Shown here piece by piece: positions 1 through 10,026 of a DNA stretch of 64,000 bases. Made by a program: the position numbers and the translations under genes. Under the pieces are notes generated by a model. It ran no database searches. It worked only from the letters and a program-made list of their open reading frames with translations, and had not been told where the DNA came from. Source of the DNA: Pelagibacteraceae bacterium AG-390-A02 (GTDB taxonomy: Bacteria > Pseudomonadota > Alphaproteobacteria > Pelagibacterales > Pelagibacteraceae); contig QCGU01000001.1 of the NCBI GenBank assembly GCA_003278165.1, positions 16,645 through 80,644 of the forward strand, given 5' to 3'. Numbering within the stretch: position 1 is the stretch's first letter; the number at the start of each line of letters is the position of its first letter.

Positions 1-173
1 GTAACATCTAAAGGAAATGATGAAATATTTTCATAATTTTTTGAAAGTTCATCTAAGAGTTCAGCTCTTCTTGCGGATACAGCAACATTCCATCCTTTGT
101 TTGCAAATTTAATTGCTAAGGCTTTGCCAATGCCTGTACTACCGCCAGTTATCCAAATAGTTTTTTTACTCAT
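1..173 (-). CDS. Short-chain dehydrogenase/reductase, N-terminal part (truncated by window edge)
   Basis: Reverse-strand translation from ATG at 173: MSKKTIWITGGSTGIGKALAIKFANKGWNVAVSARRAELLDEL..., a Rossmann TGxxxGIG motif. Confidence 0.85.
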   Translation of the reverse strand, partial: MSKKTIWITGGSTGIGKALAIKFANKGWNVAVSARRAELLDELSKNYENISSFPLDV

Positions 174-194
174 TTTTTGTTATGTATAAACATT

Positions 195-662
195 ATGTTA
201 AAAAATAAAATTGTAACATTTATATTATTTCTTATCATTACATTTTCAGCTTCATTAATTGGGGGTTTAGCTACATTAACTTTCAAGGAGCCTTGGTATT
301 CTTTATTAAATAAACCTGTTTTTAATCCACCAGATTGGGTATTTGGTCCAGTATGGACAATTTTATATTTATTGATGACAATTTCTATTTGGATGTATTG
401 GCATTCTAAAAATAAAGAGATGAACACAGTTTATATTTATTTTATTCATTTAGTTTTCAATGCAACTTGGAGTATAGTTTTCTTTGCATTTCACAACATG
501 ATTTTAGCATTGTTGGTATTGATTGTGTTAATTGCATTAATTATCAATCTAATCATAAGATATAGACGCGTCATAATGATGAGCTCGTATTTAATGATTC
601 CATATTTACTTTGGTGTTGCTTTGCTCTAATTTTGAATTCAAGTTTGATAATCTTAAATTAA
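195..662 (+). CDS. tspO: TspO/MBR family tryptophan-rich sensory protein
   Basis: ORF 177..662, likely start MLKNKIV at 195; motifs PWYSLLNKPVFNPPDWVFGPVWTILYLLM and FNATWSIVFF typical of TspO. Confidence 0.85.
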   Translation: MLKNKIVTFILFLIITFSASLIGGLATLTFKEPWYSLLNKPVFNPPDWVFGPVWTILYLLMTISIWMYWHSKNKEMNTVYIYFIHLVFNATWSIVFFAFHNMILALLVLIVLIALIINLIIRYRRVIMMSSYLMIPYLLWCCFALILNSSLIILN

Positions 663-664
663 TT

Positions 665-1768
665 ATGGATGATGTTGTTGTAGTTGGCGGTGGAATAATT
701 GGAGTAGCAACTGCTTATTTTCTCTCAAAAGAAGGAAGAAAAGTTAAAGTTATTGAAAGAGATCCAACTTACAAAACAGCTTCATTTCCTTTATCTTTAG
801 GAGGTTTTAGAAGACAATTTTTTCAAAAAGAAAATATCTTACTAGGTAAATTTGCTAGGGAATTTATTTTTCAAATACCAGAATTATTGAAAACTGAAAA
901 AAATCCTAATCCAACAGCAAGTATGGTCACCAACGGTTACCTTTTGATGTTTGGTCCCGAACATGCTGAAGAACAATATAAAGCTTTAGAAAATCATAAA
1001 GAATGTGATGCGGGTACAAAAAATATTAAAGGCTCAGAGCTATCAAAAGTGTTTCCATATATAAATGATGAAGGAGTTGAGACTGCTACTTACACAGACA
1101 ATCAAAGTGAAGGTTGGATTGATCCTTTTATGTTTCATAGTGCACTTAAAAGTAAGGCAATAGAACTTGGAGCAGAATTTATAAAAGGAGAGGTTAAAAG
1201 TCTTTCAGAGATAAATGCTAAAACAATTGTCTCTGCAGCTGGCTGTTGGACCAAAGAATTGTTAGAAGACATTCCTGTTGAGCCTCAAAAACACACTGTG
1301 TTTAGAGTAAAATGTCCAACATATATAAAAGAAATGCCATTAACTGGTGATTTAACAACTGGTGTTTATTGGAGACCTGAAGGAGGAGAGTATTTGGCAG
1401 GATCGCCATTGTCAGTATTTGGCGCAGATGATTTAGAGCCAGCATGGAATGATTTTGAAGAATTAGTTTGGCCAGCACTAGCAAAAAGAATACCAGCTTT
1501 TGAAGAATTAAAATTAACCGGAGGATGGGCAGGTTATTACGATTGTAACAGATTAGATAATAATGCTGTTGTTGGAAAACATCCTAAGTACGAAAACGTT
1601 TATATGGCTACTGGTTTTACAGGAAGAGGATTAATGCAAGCCCCAGGTATTGGAAGAGCATTAACTGAATTGATTACAACTGGTTCATACCAAACAATTG
1701 ATATAAGTGATTTTGCTGTTGAAAGAGTGTTAGGCAAAACCGCAAGAAGAGAACCTTACGTTTTATAA
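665..1768 (+). CDS. FAD-dependent oxidoreductase, DAO family (FOXRED1-like)
   Basis: Likely start MDDVVVVGGGIIGVATAYFLSKEG (dinucleotide-binding motif) at 665; C-terminal ATGFTGRGLMQAPGIGRALTELI. Confidence 0.85.
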   Translation: MDDVVVVGGGIIGVATAYFLSKEGRKVKVIERDPTYKTASFPLSLGGFRRQFFQKENILLGKFAREFIFQIPELLKTEKNPNPTASMVTNGYLLMFGPEHAEEQYKALENHKECDAGTKNIKGSELSKVFPYINDEGVETATYTDNQSEGWIDPFMFHSALKSKAIELGAEFIKGEVKSLSEINAKTIVSAAGCWTKELLEDIPVEPQKHTVFRVKCPTYIKEMPLTGDLTTGVYWRPEGGEYLAGSPLSVFGADDLEPAWNDFEELVWPALAKRIPAFEELKLTGGWAGYYDCNRLDNNAVVGKHPKYENVYMATGFTGRGLMQAPGIGRALTELITTGSYQTIDISDFAVERVLGKTARREPYVL

Positions 1769-3214
1769 TTAAGTTCCACAAAAAGTTTGATATTTTTCAT
1801 TACCAATTGGTGAAGGCTTTTGAAATTCAATAATATTTTCTTGATCAGAATAAGGATTACTTAAAACTTTTAAAAGTTTTTTCATTGTTTCTAGATTTCC
1901 TTTATCCGCATCAGCTAGGGCTTCTTCTACTTTTTGATTTCTTGGTATAATTATTGGATTAGTTTTTTTCATCAGTTCTAAATGTTTTTCAGATGAATTA
2001 TTTAACTTTAATCTTTTTTGCCATTCATTAGCCCAAACTTTAAAATCATCATTTTTGTAAATTTCATTATCAATCTCAACACCCATTAAATGACAGAAGG
2101 TATTTGTATAATCTGCATTATTATTTTTCATCCAATCTAAAAGTTTATTAATTAATGTTTGATCATTTTTATCTTTACCAAATAAACCAAGTTTATCTCT
2201 CATCATATTTAACCATTTTTCTTCATAAATATTTTGAAAGTTATCAATTAACTCTGTTGCAATTTTAATCGCTGTATCTTCATCTTTATCAATAAGTGGA
2301 ATTAAACATTCTGCAAATCTTGCTAAATTCCATTTAGTAATTGGTGGTTGATTTGAAAAAGCATATCTTCCAAATTTATCTATAGAGCTAAATACAGTTT
2401 TTGGATCGTATTGATCCATGAAAGCACATGGACCATAATCAATTGTTTCACCAGAAATAGCCATGTTATCAGTATTCATTACTCCATGGATAAATCCTAC
2501 TCTCATCCAATTGATTACTAACTGACATTGTTTTTCCATTACTATACTTAATAAATCTAAAGCTTTATATTTAGAGGATTGAATTTCTGGATAGTGTCTA
2601 TCGATTGTATAATTAATTAGTGTATTAAGATCTTCAAGATTTTGAGTGGCTGCAATATACTGAAATGTACCAACTCGTATATGACTTGACGCAACTCTAG
2701 TTAAAATTGCTCCATTTAACAAATTTTCTCTTACAACTTTTTCTCCAGTTCTAACAACTGCAAGACTTCTAGTTGTTGGAATATTCAAAGCATTAATTGC
2801 TTCACTAATTATATATTCTCTTAGCATTGGACCTAAAGCGGCTCTTCCATCGCCACCTCTAGAGAAAGAGGTTCTGCCTGAACCCTTAAATTGTATATCA
2901 AAACGTTGATTTTTATTAACTAAATGCTCTCCTAATAGAACAGCCCTACCATCACCAAGCATTGTGAAATGACCAAATTGATGACCAGCATATGCTTGTG
3001 CAATTGAATTAGTTCCATCAGGTAAACTGTTTCCTGAAAAGATCTCAGCTAATTTTTTTTTATCTATTCCTGAAAAGTTTAAATTTAGATTTTTAGCAAG
3101 TTCTTCGTTTAAAATAATAAGCTCAGGATCATGAACTGGAGTAGGCTTGATATCTTCTTTAAATGTTTTTGATAGTTTTGAATATGAATTGTCAAAATGC
3201 CAACCAATGGTCAT
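1769..3214 (-). CDS. selO: SelO/YdiU (UPF0061) family pseudokinase-fold protein adenylyltransferase
   Basis: 481 aa; YAGHQFGHFTMLGDGRAVLLGE, KGSGRTSFSRGGDGRAALGPMLREYIISEA, GFIHGVMNTDNMAISGETIDYGPCAFMD motifs. Confidence 0.93.
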   Translation of the reverse strand: MTIGWHFDNSYSKLSKTFKEDIKPTPVHDPELIILNEELAKNLNLNFSGIDKKKLAEIFSGNSLPDGTNSIAQAYAGHQFGHFTMLGDGRAVLLGEHLVNKNQRFDIQFKGSGRTSFSRGGDGRAALGPMLREYIISEAINALNIPTTRSLAVVRTGEKVVRENLLNGAILTRVASSHIRVGTFQYIAATQNLEDLNTLINYTIDRHYPEIQSSKYKALDLLSIVMEKQCQLVINWMRVGFIHGVMNTDNMAISGETIDYGPCAFMDQYDPKTVFSSIDKFGRYAFSNQPPITKWNLARFAECLIPLIDKDEDTAIKIATELIDNFQNIYEEKWLNMMRDKLGLFGKDKNDQTLINKLLDWMKNNNADYTNTFCHLMGVEIDNEIYKNDDFKVWANEWQKRLKLNNSSEKHLELMKKTNPIIIPRNQKVEEALADADKGNLETMKKLLKVLSNPYSDQENIIEFQKPSPIGNEKYQTFCGT

Positions 3215-3219
3215 TTTAA

Positions 3220-5988
3220 TTAACTAACTTCAGCTTGATGTTCTTTTGGCTTAACTTCTGTTTTAAATTGATTAGAAATTTTTTGAACTTCAACTGATGA
3301 AACTTTGTATTCAGCACACATTGTCTCTTCATCTTTTCCATGACCAGTTACCATATTGACCATGTGTTCTGGGAAATGGAATGTTGTAAATACAATTCCT
3401 TCTTTAACTTTATCTGTTACTTCTACTTTTAAAGCAACTTCTCCTCTTCCAGAATATAATCTTCCAATATCACCTGTATTCAGATCTCTATATGCTGCAT
3501 CTTTAGGGTGAATTAATAAAACATCCTCATCAACAATGTTTATATTTTTTGTTCTTCTTGTCATTGTTGCTGCATTATAATGTTGTAAAACTCTACTAGT
3601 TGTTAAAATTAAGGGATAATCTTTTTGATTAGCCTCTATCTCACTAGATTCTTTCCAATCAAAGTTTTTCAATCTACCTTTACCAAGTTTAAACTCTTCA
3701 GTATGTAAAATTTTTGTATCCGAACCATCTTCTTTTACAGGCCATTGCAATCCTAATTTTCCAAGTCTTTCTCTTGTTACTCCTTTAAAGAAAGGAACAA
3801 TATCAGCTATTTCTTCTAATACCTGATCAGCATCATAAGATGGTTGATCAAAACCTAATTTTTGCATCATGTCAGTTACAATTAACCCATCAGGTTTTGT
3901 ACCAGGTAGTGGAGGTACTGCTCTATTAACTCTTTGAATTCTTCTCTCAGTATTTGTGAAAGTTCCATCTTTTTCTAAGAAAGTTGTTCCAGGTAAAACT
4001 ACCGTTGCAAGTTTAGCAGTCTCGCTCATAAATATTTCTTGAACAACTAATAGCTCTAATGAGTTCATTGCTTCAATAACATGTGCACTATTTGGATCTG
4101 TTTGAACTATATCTTCACCAATAATCCATAATCCTTTTAATTCTTTATTGATTGCAGCCTCAAACATTTGAGGAATTTTTAAACCAGCTTTAGTAGGATG
4201 AGTTACACCATATTTTTCTGTATAAAATTTTTGGTTTTCTGTTTTATCTACTGGAAAATAACCTGCACCTTGGTGAGGCTGACATCCCATGTCTGCTGCA
4301 CCTTGAACATTATTTTGACCTCTTAGAGGATTTACACCGACACCTTTTCTTCCAATGTTTCCTGTAATCATTGCTAAATCAGCAATTAACATCACAGTTT
4401 TTGAACCTTGTTCGTGTTCAGTAACTCCTAGTCCATGGAATTCCATAGAATTTCTTGCTGTTGCATAAGCAATTGCAGCCTCTTTTACTAATTGTTTATC
4501 AACACCAGCAACTTTTGCTAATTTATCAACATCTTGTCTTTCAATTTCTTTCAAGAAATTATCAAAACCTTCTGTTCGATCTCTTACAAAGTCAGCATTA
4601 TACAGTTTTGATTTAATAATAAAGTGTAACATCATATTTAGAACCGCAACGTTAGTTCCAGGTCTAAGTTTGATATGATAATCAGCAAGTTTAGCTAATT
4701 CAGTTGTTACTGGATCAAGGACAATTAACTTTTTTCCTTTCATCACTTGCTGTTTAATTTTTGCTCCTGTAACTGGATGAGCATTAGTTGGGTTAGCACC
4801 AATAACTAAAAATAAATCTGCATGATAAATATCCTCTGTTGAGTTTGTTGCAGCCCCTGTCCCAAAAGTTTGCTGCATACCCCAAGCTGTAGGTGAATGA
4901 CAAATTCTTGCACAACAATCTACACTGTTAGTCCCAACAGCAGCTCTAATCATTTTTTGAAAAACATAATTTTCTTCATTAGTACATCTTGCAGAAGAAA
5001 TTCCAGCAAAAGCATCTGGTCCATTTTCTTTTGTAATTCTATTCATTTCTTTTTTGATAAAGTCATACGCTTCATCCCAACTAGCTTCTTCAAACTTTCC
5101 ATTTCTTTTTATCAATGGAGTTTTTAATCTGTCAGGGTGATCATAAAAACTGAATGCATATCTTCCTTTAATACATGTATGACCTGCATTTACTTCTGTT
5201 TGCTTAGGAGTATCAATTGCTACTACTTTATCATCTTTGATTGATGCTTCTAAGTTACAACCAACACCACAGTATGAACAAGTTGTTCTAACTTTTTTAT
5301 CTACAGCTGCAGATTTAGATTGGAATACATCTGAAATAGCATCTGTTGGACATGTGTGAGCACAAGCTCCACATGACACACAAGAACTATCTCCAAACAT
5401 CATATCGTTATCTGTTGTAATTCTAGATTCAAATCCTCTGCCACTCATTGTTAAAACAAATGATCCTTGAATTTCATCACATGCCCTGACACATCTTCCA
5501 CAATTAATACAGTTATCTAAATTCATTCTCATGTAATCATGAGAAGTGTCTCTTGGAATTCCTTTATGTTGCTTAGGACTATTGTATCTATGATCATCAA
5601 TACCTAAATCATTTGCAACTGTTTGAAGTTCACAGTTATTGTTTACTTCACAAGTATCACATTCCATTGGATGATCAGTTAAAACTAACTCAACAATATT
5701 TTTTCGAAGACTTGTTAGCTCTTCATTTGAAGTAAATATATGCTGGTTTTCTGCAACTGGCGTATGACAAGATGCAACCACTCTAGTTGGTCCATCTTTT
5801 TCTAACGCAACTTCAACTGAACAAACTCTACATGCTCCATAGGGCGCTAAGTTTGGATCATCACATAAAGTTGGCACCTTTTTTTCACCAATATAGCTTT
5901 TAACGAATTTTAAAATAGATGAATGATTAGGACCTATTTCATAAGGTTTTCCATCAATATATGCAATTTTTCTTTTCTCTGAACTCAT
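3220..5988 (-). CDS. fdsA: NAD-dependent formate dehydrogenase alpha subunit (molybdopterin, Fe-S)
   Basis: 922 aa; N-terminal [2Fe-2S] and 2x[4Fe-4S] motifs, TTCSYCGVGCNL, active-site region VDCCARICHSP with TGT (Cys, not Sec TGA). Confidence 0.93.
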   Translation of the reverse strand: MSSEKRKIAYIDGKPYEIGPNHSSILKFVKSYIGEKKVPTLCDDPNLAPYGACRVCSVEVALEKDGPTRVVASCHTPVAENQHIFTSNEELTSLRKNIVELVLTDHPMECDTCEVNNNCELQTVANDLGIDDHRYNSPKQHKGIPRDTSHDYMRMNLDNCINCGRCVRACDEIQGSFVLTMSGRGFESRITTDNDMMFGDSSCVSCGACAHTCPTDAISDVFQSKSAAVDKKVRTTCSYCGVGCNLEASIKDDKVVAIDTPKQTEVNAGHTCIKGRYAFSFYDHPDRLKTPLIKRNGKFEEASWDEAYDFIKKEMNRITKENGPDAFAGISSARCTNEENYVFQKMIRAAVGTNSVDCCARICHSPTAWGMQQTFGTGAATNSTEDIYHADLFLVIGANPTNAHPVTGAKIKQQVMKGKKLIVLDPVTTELAKLADYHIKLRPGTNVAVLNMMLHFIIKSKLYNADFVRDRTEGFDNFLKEIERQDVDKLAKVAGVDKQLVKEAAIAYATARNSMEFHGLGVTEHEQGSKTVMLIADLAMITGNIGRKGVGVNPLRGQNNVQGAADMGCQPHQGAGYFPVDKTENQKFYTEKYGVTHPTKAGLKIPQMFEAAINKELKGLWIIGEDIVQTDPNSAHVIEAMNSLELLVVQEIFMSETAKLATVVLPGTTFLEKDGTFTNTERRIQRVNRAVPPLPGTKPDGLIVTDMMQKLGFDQPSYDADQVLEEIADIVPFFKGVTRERLGKLGLQWPVKEDGSDTKILHTEEFKLGKGRLKNFDWKESSEIEANQKDYPLILTTSRVLQHYNAATMTRRTKNINIVDEDVLLIHPKDAAYRDLNTGDIGRLYSGRGEVALKVEVTDKVKEGIVFTTFHFPEHMVNMVTGHGKDEETMCAEYKVSSVEVQKISNQFKTEVKPKEHQAEVS

Positions 5989-7643
5989 TAGTTATCTTTC
6001 ACCATATCATTTTTCATTTCATCACCAAAGTATTTTAGGATGTTCTGAATTGGAGTTGGGATCGCTCCACATAGAGCACATAAGCAGCCTTTTTGCATAG
6101 TAACCAACAACTCTTCTAGTAATTTTAAAGGAATTTTAGCTGTTTTCTTCTTAGCTTGATCAAACATTTCTTTTCCTCTGTAAGATCCAAGTCTTCCTGG
6201 GAAACATTTTCCACAAGATTCTTCTGCAGAAAACTCAAATAAATGATGAATGTATTCAGCCATTGGAAAATCTTTTGGAATACTAACAACACTTGCGTGA
6301 CCTAACATAAAACCTTTTGCTGTGAATTCTTGAAAATCTAAATTTAAATTTTCTATTTCACTTAAAGGAACAACCCCACCTAATGGACCTCCAATTTGAA
6401 AAGCTTTAACAGGTTCTTTGTATCCACCACCAATTTCATTAAATATTTTTTTCATTGGTGTTCCCATGTCAATTTCATAAACACCAGGATTGTTAAAAAA
6501 ACTATCTAAGCAAACTAATTTAGTTCCAGCTGATTTTTTATTTCCAACTGAAGAAAATTTTTCAGATCCATTTAATAAAATTCCGGTTGCAGCAGCTAAA
6601 GTTTCAACATTATTAACTACAGTTGGTTTTTTATATAATCCTTCGGTTACAGGGAAGGGAGGTCTTACATCTACTTCAGCTCTTCTTCCTTCAATAGAAG
6701 CTATCAAAGCTGTTTCTTCTCCACAAATGTATGCACCTTGACCTATACAAATTCCAAGATCGAAAGAAAAATCTGTTCCTAAAATATTTTCACCTAATAA
6801 ATTTAATTTTTTAAGTTCATTGATGCAGCCATTAATTGCTTCAATAGATTTTGGATATTCACCCCTAATGTATAAAACTCCTTCGTCGCTTCCAATTACA
6901 AATCCACACAATACCATTCCAAAAATAACTTTTAGTGGCTGATCCTCTAACAAGTATCTGTCTGAAAAAGCTCCAGAGTCACCTTCGTCTGCATTGCAGA
7001 TTACATATTTCTTATCACCTTTTGCTTTACTACAAAAATCCCATTTCATTCCTGTTGGAAAACCTGCTCCACCTCTTCCTGTAAGGTTTGAGTCTAATAA
7101 TGATTTTACTATTTCTTTTTTATCTGTTTTTAAAAATTTACTTAATTGTTCTTTGAACTGATCTGTTGATGATAATTTATCATCCATTAAAAAACTTGTT
7201 GTTGCATAACTCTTAGAGAAAAACTTTTCTTGTTTAATTTCTTCACCCTTTAAAATTTGATCTATCTTTTCAATATCTTTTCCAGCATAATTTTCACCGT
7301 CATAGTGAAATGCATGGTTTTCATAACAATGACCTAGACAAAACATCTCTCCAACTTTGTCATCACCTAGTTTTTCTTTTAATTTATCTTTTAGTTTGTC
7401 TTGAGTACCTGCGCACATGCAAGCACTACCGTTACAAACGAAAGCTTTTTTTTTTCTATGTGAAGGTCTTAAAAATTCATAAAAAGACTCTGCACCGTGA
7501 AGTGTTGAAACTCCAAGGTTGTGTTTATTTGCAATTTCTTTAATATCTCGAGGGTTTTCACTCAAAGTGTTCTCTGAGATTTGCTTAAACAGGTTGTCTT
7601 TTAAGCCTATTCTTCCAGATAAATTACTTATATTTTTTGACAC
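5988..7643 (-). CDS. fdsB: Formate dehydrogenase gamma-beta fusion (NuoE-like + NuoF-like)
   Basis: 551 aa; NuoE-like CNGSAC...CLGHC followed by NuoF-like GRGGAGFPTGMKW, GAYICGEETALIASIEG, ESCGKCFPGR. Confidence 0.92.
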   Translation of the reverse strand: MSKNISNLSGRIGLKDNLFKQISENTLSENPRDIKEIANKHNLGVSTLHGAESFYEFLRPSHRKKKAFVCNGSACMCAGTQDKLKDKLKEKLGDDKVGEMFCLGHCYENHAFHYDGENYAGKDIEKIDQILKGEEIKQEKFFSKSYATTSFLMDDKLSSTDQFKEQLSKFLKTDKKEIVKSLLDSNLTGRGGAGFPTGMKWDFCSKAKGDKKYVICNADEGDSGAFSDRYLLEDQPLKVIFGMVLCGFVIGSDEGVLYIRGEYPKSIEAINGCINELKKLNLLGENILGTDFSFDLGICIGQGAYICGEETALIASIEGRRAEVDVRPPFPVTEGLYKKPTVVNNVETLAAATGILLNGSEKFSSVGNKKSAGTKLVCLDSFFNNPGVYEIDMGTPMKKIFNEIGGGYKEPVKAFQIGGPLGGVVPLSEIENLNLDFQEFTAKGFMLGHASVVSIPKDFPMAEYIHHLFEFSAEESCGKCFPGRLGSYRGKEMFDQAKKKTAKIPLKLLEELLVTMQKGCLCALCGAIPTPIQNILKYFGDEMKNDMVKDN

Positions 7644-7659
7644 AATTACCCTTTTTTTA

Positions 7660-8499
7660 TTAATCCACCTTAACTTTTTTGTTATTTGTGTAAATATTAA
7701 AACTGTCCATCTTTACGAAACCTATAAGGGTAATGTCAAACTTATTAGCTAAATCGATAGCAAGACTTGTTGGCGCACCAACCCCGATCATAATACCAAT
7801 ATCAGTCATCAAAACCTTCTGAACTAGCTCAAAATTAAGTCTCCCAGAACACGTAATAAATTGATTTTTTGGATCAAATTGCTTCTTCTCCAAAGCACAA
7901 CCGATAAGTTTGTCTAATGCGTTATGTCTTCCAACATCTTCTCTAAGAGCTATCAATTTTCCATCACTATTAAATAGACCACTGGCATGGATACCACCAG
8001 TTTTACTGAATTCAGACTGACTTTCTCTTAAAATATTAGGTGATTGAATAACTACATCTTTTGAAATTTTGGGTTCAGATGCATTTGTTTTAGTTGTCTT
8101 AATAATTTCTAGGGCATCTAACGAAGATTTCCCGCAAACACCACAAGAGGAGTTAGTTAAAAAATCTCTTTTAATTTTTGATATATTTACATTTTCGGAA
8201 TTATTGAGTGATGCTAATATTTTATTTTGAATTTTGTACTGACCAACTTTATCCCCATAACTTTCAATACTATCTATATCATTTATACTTTTTACAATTT
8301 GTTCATTAAATAGAAATCCTCTGACAAGGTCATCATCATTACCAGGAGTTCTCATAGTAATAGATAAAGTTTGTTCAATCCATTTATTTTTTTCTTTGTA
8401 CTTTAAAGAAATTTCTAATGGCTCTTCAATTGAAACTAAATCTTCAACATCTTCAAAATTATTATATGAATATTTTAAAACTTTGTATTTTGAATTCAT
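7660..8499 (-). CDS. fdhD: Formate dehydrogenase accessory sulfurtransferase FdhD
   Basis: 279 aa; SSCGVCGKSSLDAL, GGIHASGLF, REDVGRHNALDKLIG motifs. Confidence 0.93.
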   Translation of the reverse strand: MNSKYKVLKYSYNNFEDVEDLVSIEEPLEISLKYKEKNKWIEQTLSITMRTPGNDDDLVRGFLFNEQIVKSINDIDSIESYGDKVGQYKIQNKILASLNNSENVNISKIKRDFLTNSSCGVCGKSSLDALEIIKTTKTNASEPKISKDVVIQSPNILRESQSEFSKTGGIHASGLFNSDGKLIALREDVGRHNALDKLIGCALEKKQFDPKNQFITCSGRLNFELVQKVLMTDIGIMIGVGAPTSLAIDLANKFDITLIGFVKMDSFNIYTNNKKVKVD

Positions 8500-8502
8500 A
8501 AA

Positions 8503-8979
8503 TTATTTTAATGGATAGTTTTTTTGCAATAAATATTTATTGATTATGATGGCTAATAACAAAATTATTATACACCCAAAAATAATTGGATTTATTAAAT
8601 AATTATAAGAAGCACTTCCAATTATAACAATTATTGGATTTCCACCTGCAGGGGGATGAACAACGTTTAATAAAATCATTAAGAACACTCCAATTCCTAC
8701 CGCAAATGCAATGCTAATATAAATTGGAAGTGGAATAAAATTTACAAATAATACACCCGTTAAGGCAGTTAATAAATGTCCAAAGAAAACATTTTTTGGT
8801 TGAGCAAAAGGACTTTCAGGAAAACCAAATAACAAAACCATCGATGAACCAAATGATGCTGCAATAAAATATCCAAGAGTGCTTTTGTAAGTTAGAAATG
8901 TAAGAACACCTATAGTGATTGTTGAAAAAAAACCTGCAATCAATGCTTTTTGCAATAAAGGTTTTGTAATTTTGATCAT
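8503..8979 (-). CDS. HPP family integral membrane protein
   Basis: 158 aa multi-TM; GFPESPFAQPKNVFFGHLLTALTG and NVVHPPAGGNPIIVI (HPP motif). Confidence 0.88.
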   Translation of the reverse strand: MIKITKPLLQKALIAGFFSTITIGVLTFLTYKSTLGYFIAASFGSSMVLLFGFPESPFAQPKNVFFGHLLTALTGVLFVNFIPLPIYISIAFAVGIGVFLMILLNVVHPPAGGNPIIVIIGSASYNYLINPIIFGCIIILLLAIIINKYLLQKNYPLK

Positions 8980-9378
8980 TTAAATTTTTAAAGCTTTAGC
9001 AATAGTTCTTAAAGGTAAAAGCAAACATTCCTTCCTTGAAAGATTTTTTTTATCTAAAATTTCTTTAAAATCTTTCCAATGTTTTTCCATACTCACTTTT
9101 GCGTCCTCAAAAAGCTGCTCACCAACTTTTATAAATTTTTTTATATCATCAACTTTTTTTTCCTTAATTTTTCTGGACAAAAGGCTGACTGATGCCTGGC
9201 AATAAACGCATGATTTACACTGATAACCCATATCTTTTACAACATCATCTTTGACAACTAAGCTTATTTCCATCTCATCACCACATAATGGATTTTTGTG
9301 TTTTGTTTTATGAGTATAGTTTTCAACAATTTTATTGTTCTCAGTATGGGCTGCTATTTCTAAAATTCTTAAATCCAT
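8980..9378 (-). CDS. SufU/NifU-N-like iron-sulfur scaffold-family protein
   Basis: 132 aa; NPLCGDEMEISLVV, CKSCVYCQASVSLLS, RKECLLLPLRTI Cys pattern of the IscU/SufU fold. Confidence 0.78.
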   Translation of the reverse strand: MDLRILEIAAHTENNKIVENYTHKTKHKNPLCGDEMEISLVVKDDVVKDMGYQCKSCVYCQASVSLLSRKIKEKKVDDIKKFIKVGEQLFEDAKVSMEKHWKDFKEILDKKNLSRKECLLLPLRTIAKALKI

Positions 9379-9420
9379 TTAATTTCTTTAATTCAACTTT
9401 GAATGTTTTATATTTTATAG

Positions 9421-10026
9421 ATGGATCATAACAATATTTTAGGAACAGTGCTAGCAGGCGGTAAGTCACAAAGGTTTGGTGAGGACAAATCTCAGATATT
9501 GCTAGCTGATAAAATATTAATTGATTACATCTTGGCAGAAATAATTGATGAATTTAAAGAAGTATTAATAATATCTAATAAATCAATTAAATTTAATAAT
9601 TCAGATAAAATTTCATTAATTGGAGATTTCAAAAAAGATCTTGGTCCCTTAGGGGGAGTTCTTTCAGCAATGAAATGGGTCAAAGATCATAATAAAAACT
9701 ATCAATGGATAGCAACTTTTCCTGTAGATACTCCTTTTTTTAGAAAAGAAATTTTAGAGGAATTTATTAAACAAATTGATGAAAATGAAAGTAGCTTGTT
9801 TTTTATAAAATCAAATAATACTCGGCATAACATTTTTGGCTTATGGTCAATGAAACTATTGGATCAATTAGAAAATGATTTAGAAAAAGGAGCGAGGAAA
9901 GTTGAAATGTGGGCTAACAATATTGGAGTTAAAACAATTAATATGGAGTTTCCAAACCAAGATCCTTTCTTTAATATAAATACTAAAGAAGATTTAGAAC
10001 AAGCTAAAGAATTATTAAAAAAATGA
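9421..10026 (+). CDS. mobA: Molybdenum cofactor guanylyltransferase MobA
   Basis: VLAGGKSQRFGEDKS nucleotidyltransferase motif; adjacent to moeA and formate dehydrogenase genes. Confidence 0.88.
   Translation: MDHNNILGTVLAGGKSQRFGEDKSQILLADKILIDYILAEIIDEFKEVLIISNKSIKFNNSDKISLIGDFKKDLGPLGGVLSAMKWVKDHNKNYQWIATFPVDTPFFRKEILEEFIKQIDENESSLFFIKSNNTRHNIFGLWSMKLLDQLENDLEKGARKVEMWANNIGVKTINMEFPNQDPFFNINTKEDLEQAKELLKK

Noticed and set aside
1302-1484. Antisense ORF inside the FAD oxidoreductase gene (and similar ones at 4897, 6490, 7310, 7519, 12621, 12697, 14398, 15085, 16939, 17953, 21672, 22254, 24638, 26383, 31139, 32567, 33004, 36176, 42206, 42900, 47929, 49174, 51423, 55389, 55815, 56415, 57777, 58275, 61180)
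   Set aside because: All lie opposite or across well-supported genes and their translations show no recognisable domains.
4895-4930. Possible selenocysteine codon in the formate dehydrogenase active site
   Set aside because: The active-site codon reads TGT (RICHSP), i.e. cysteine, with no in-frame TGA.
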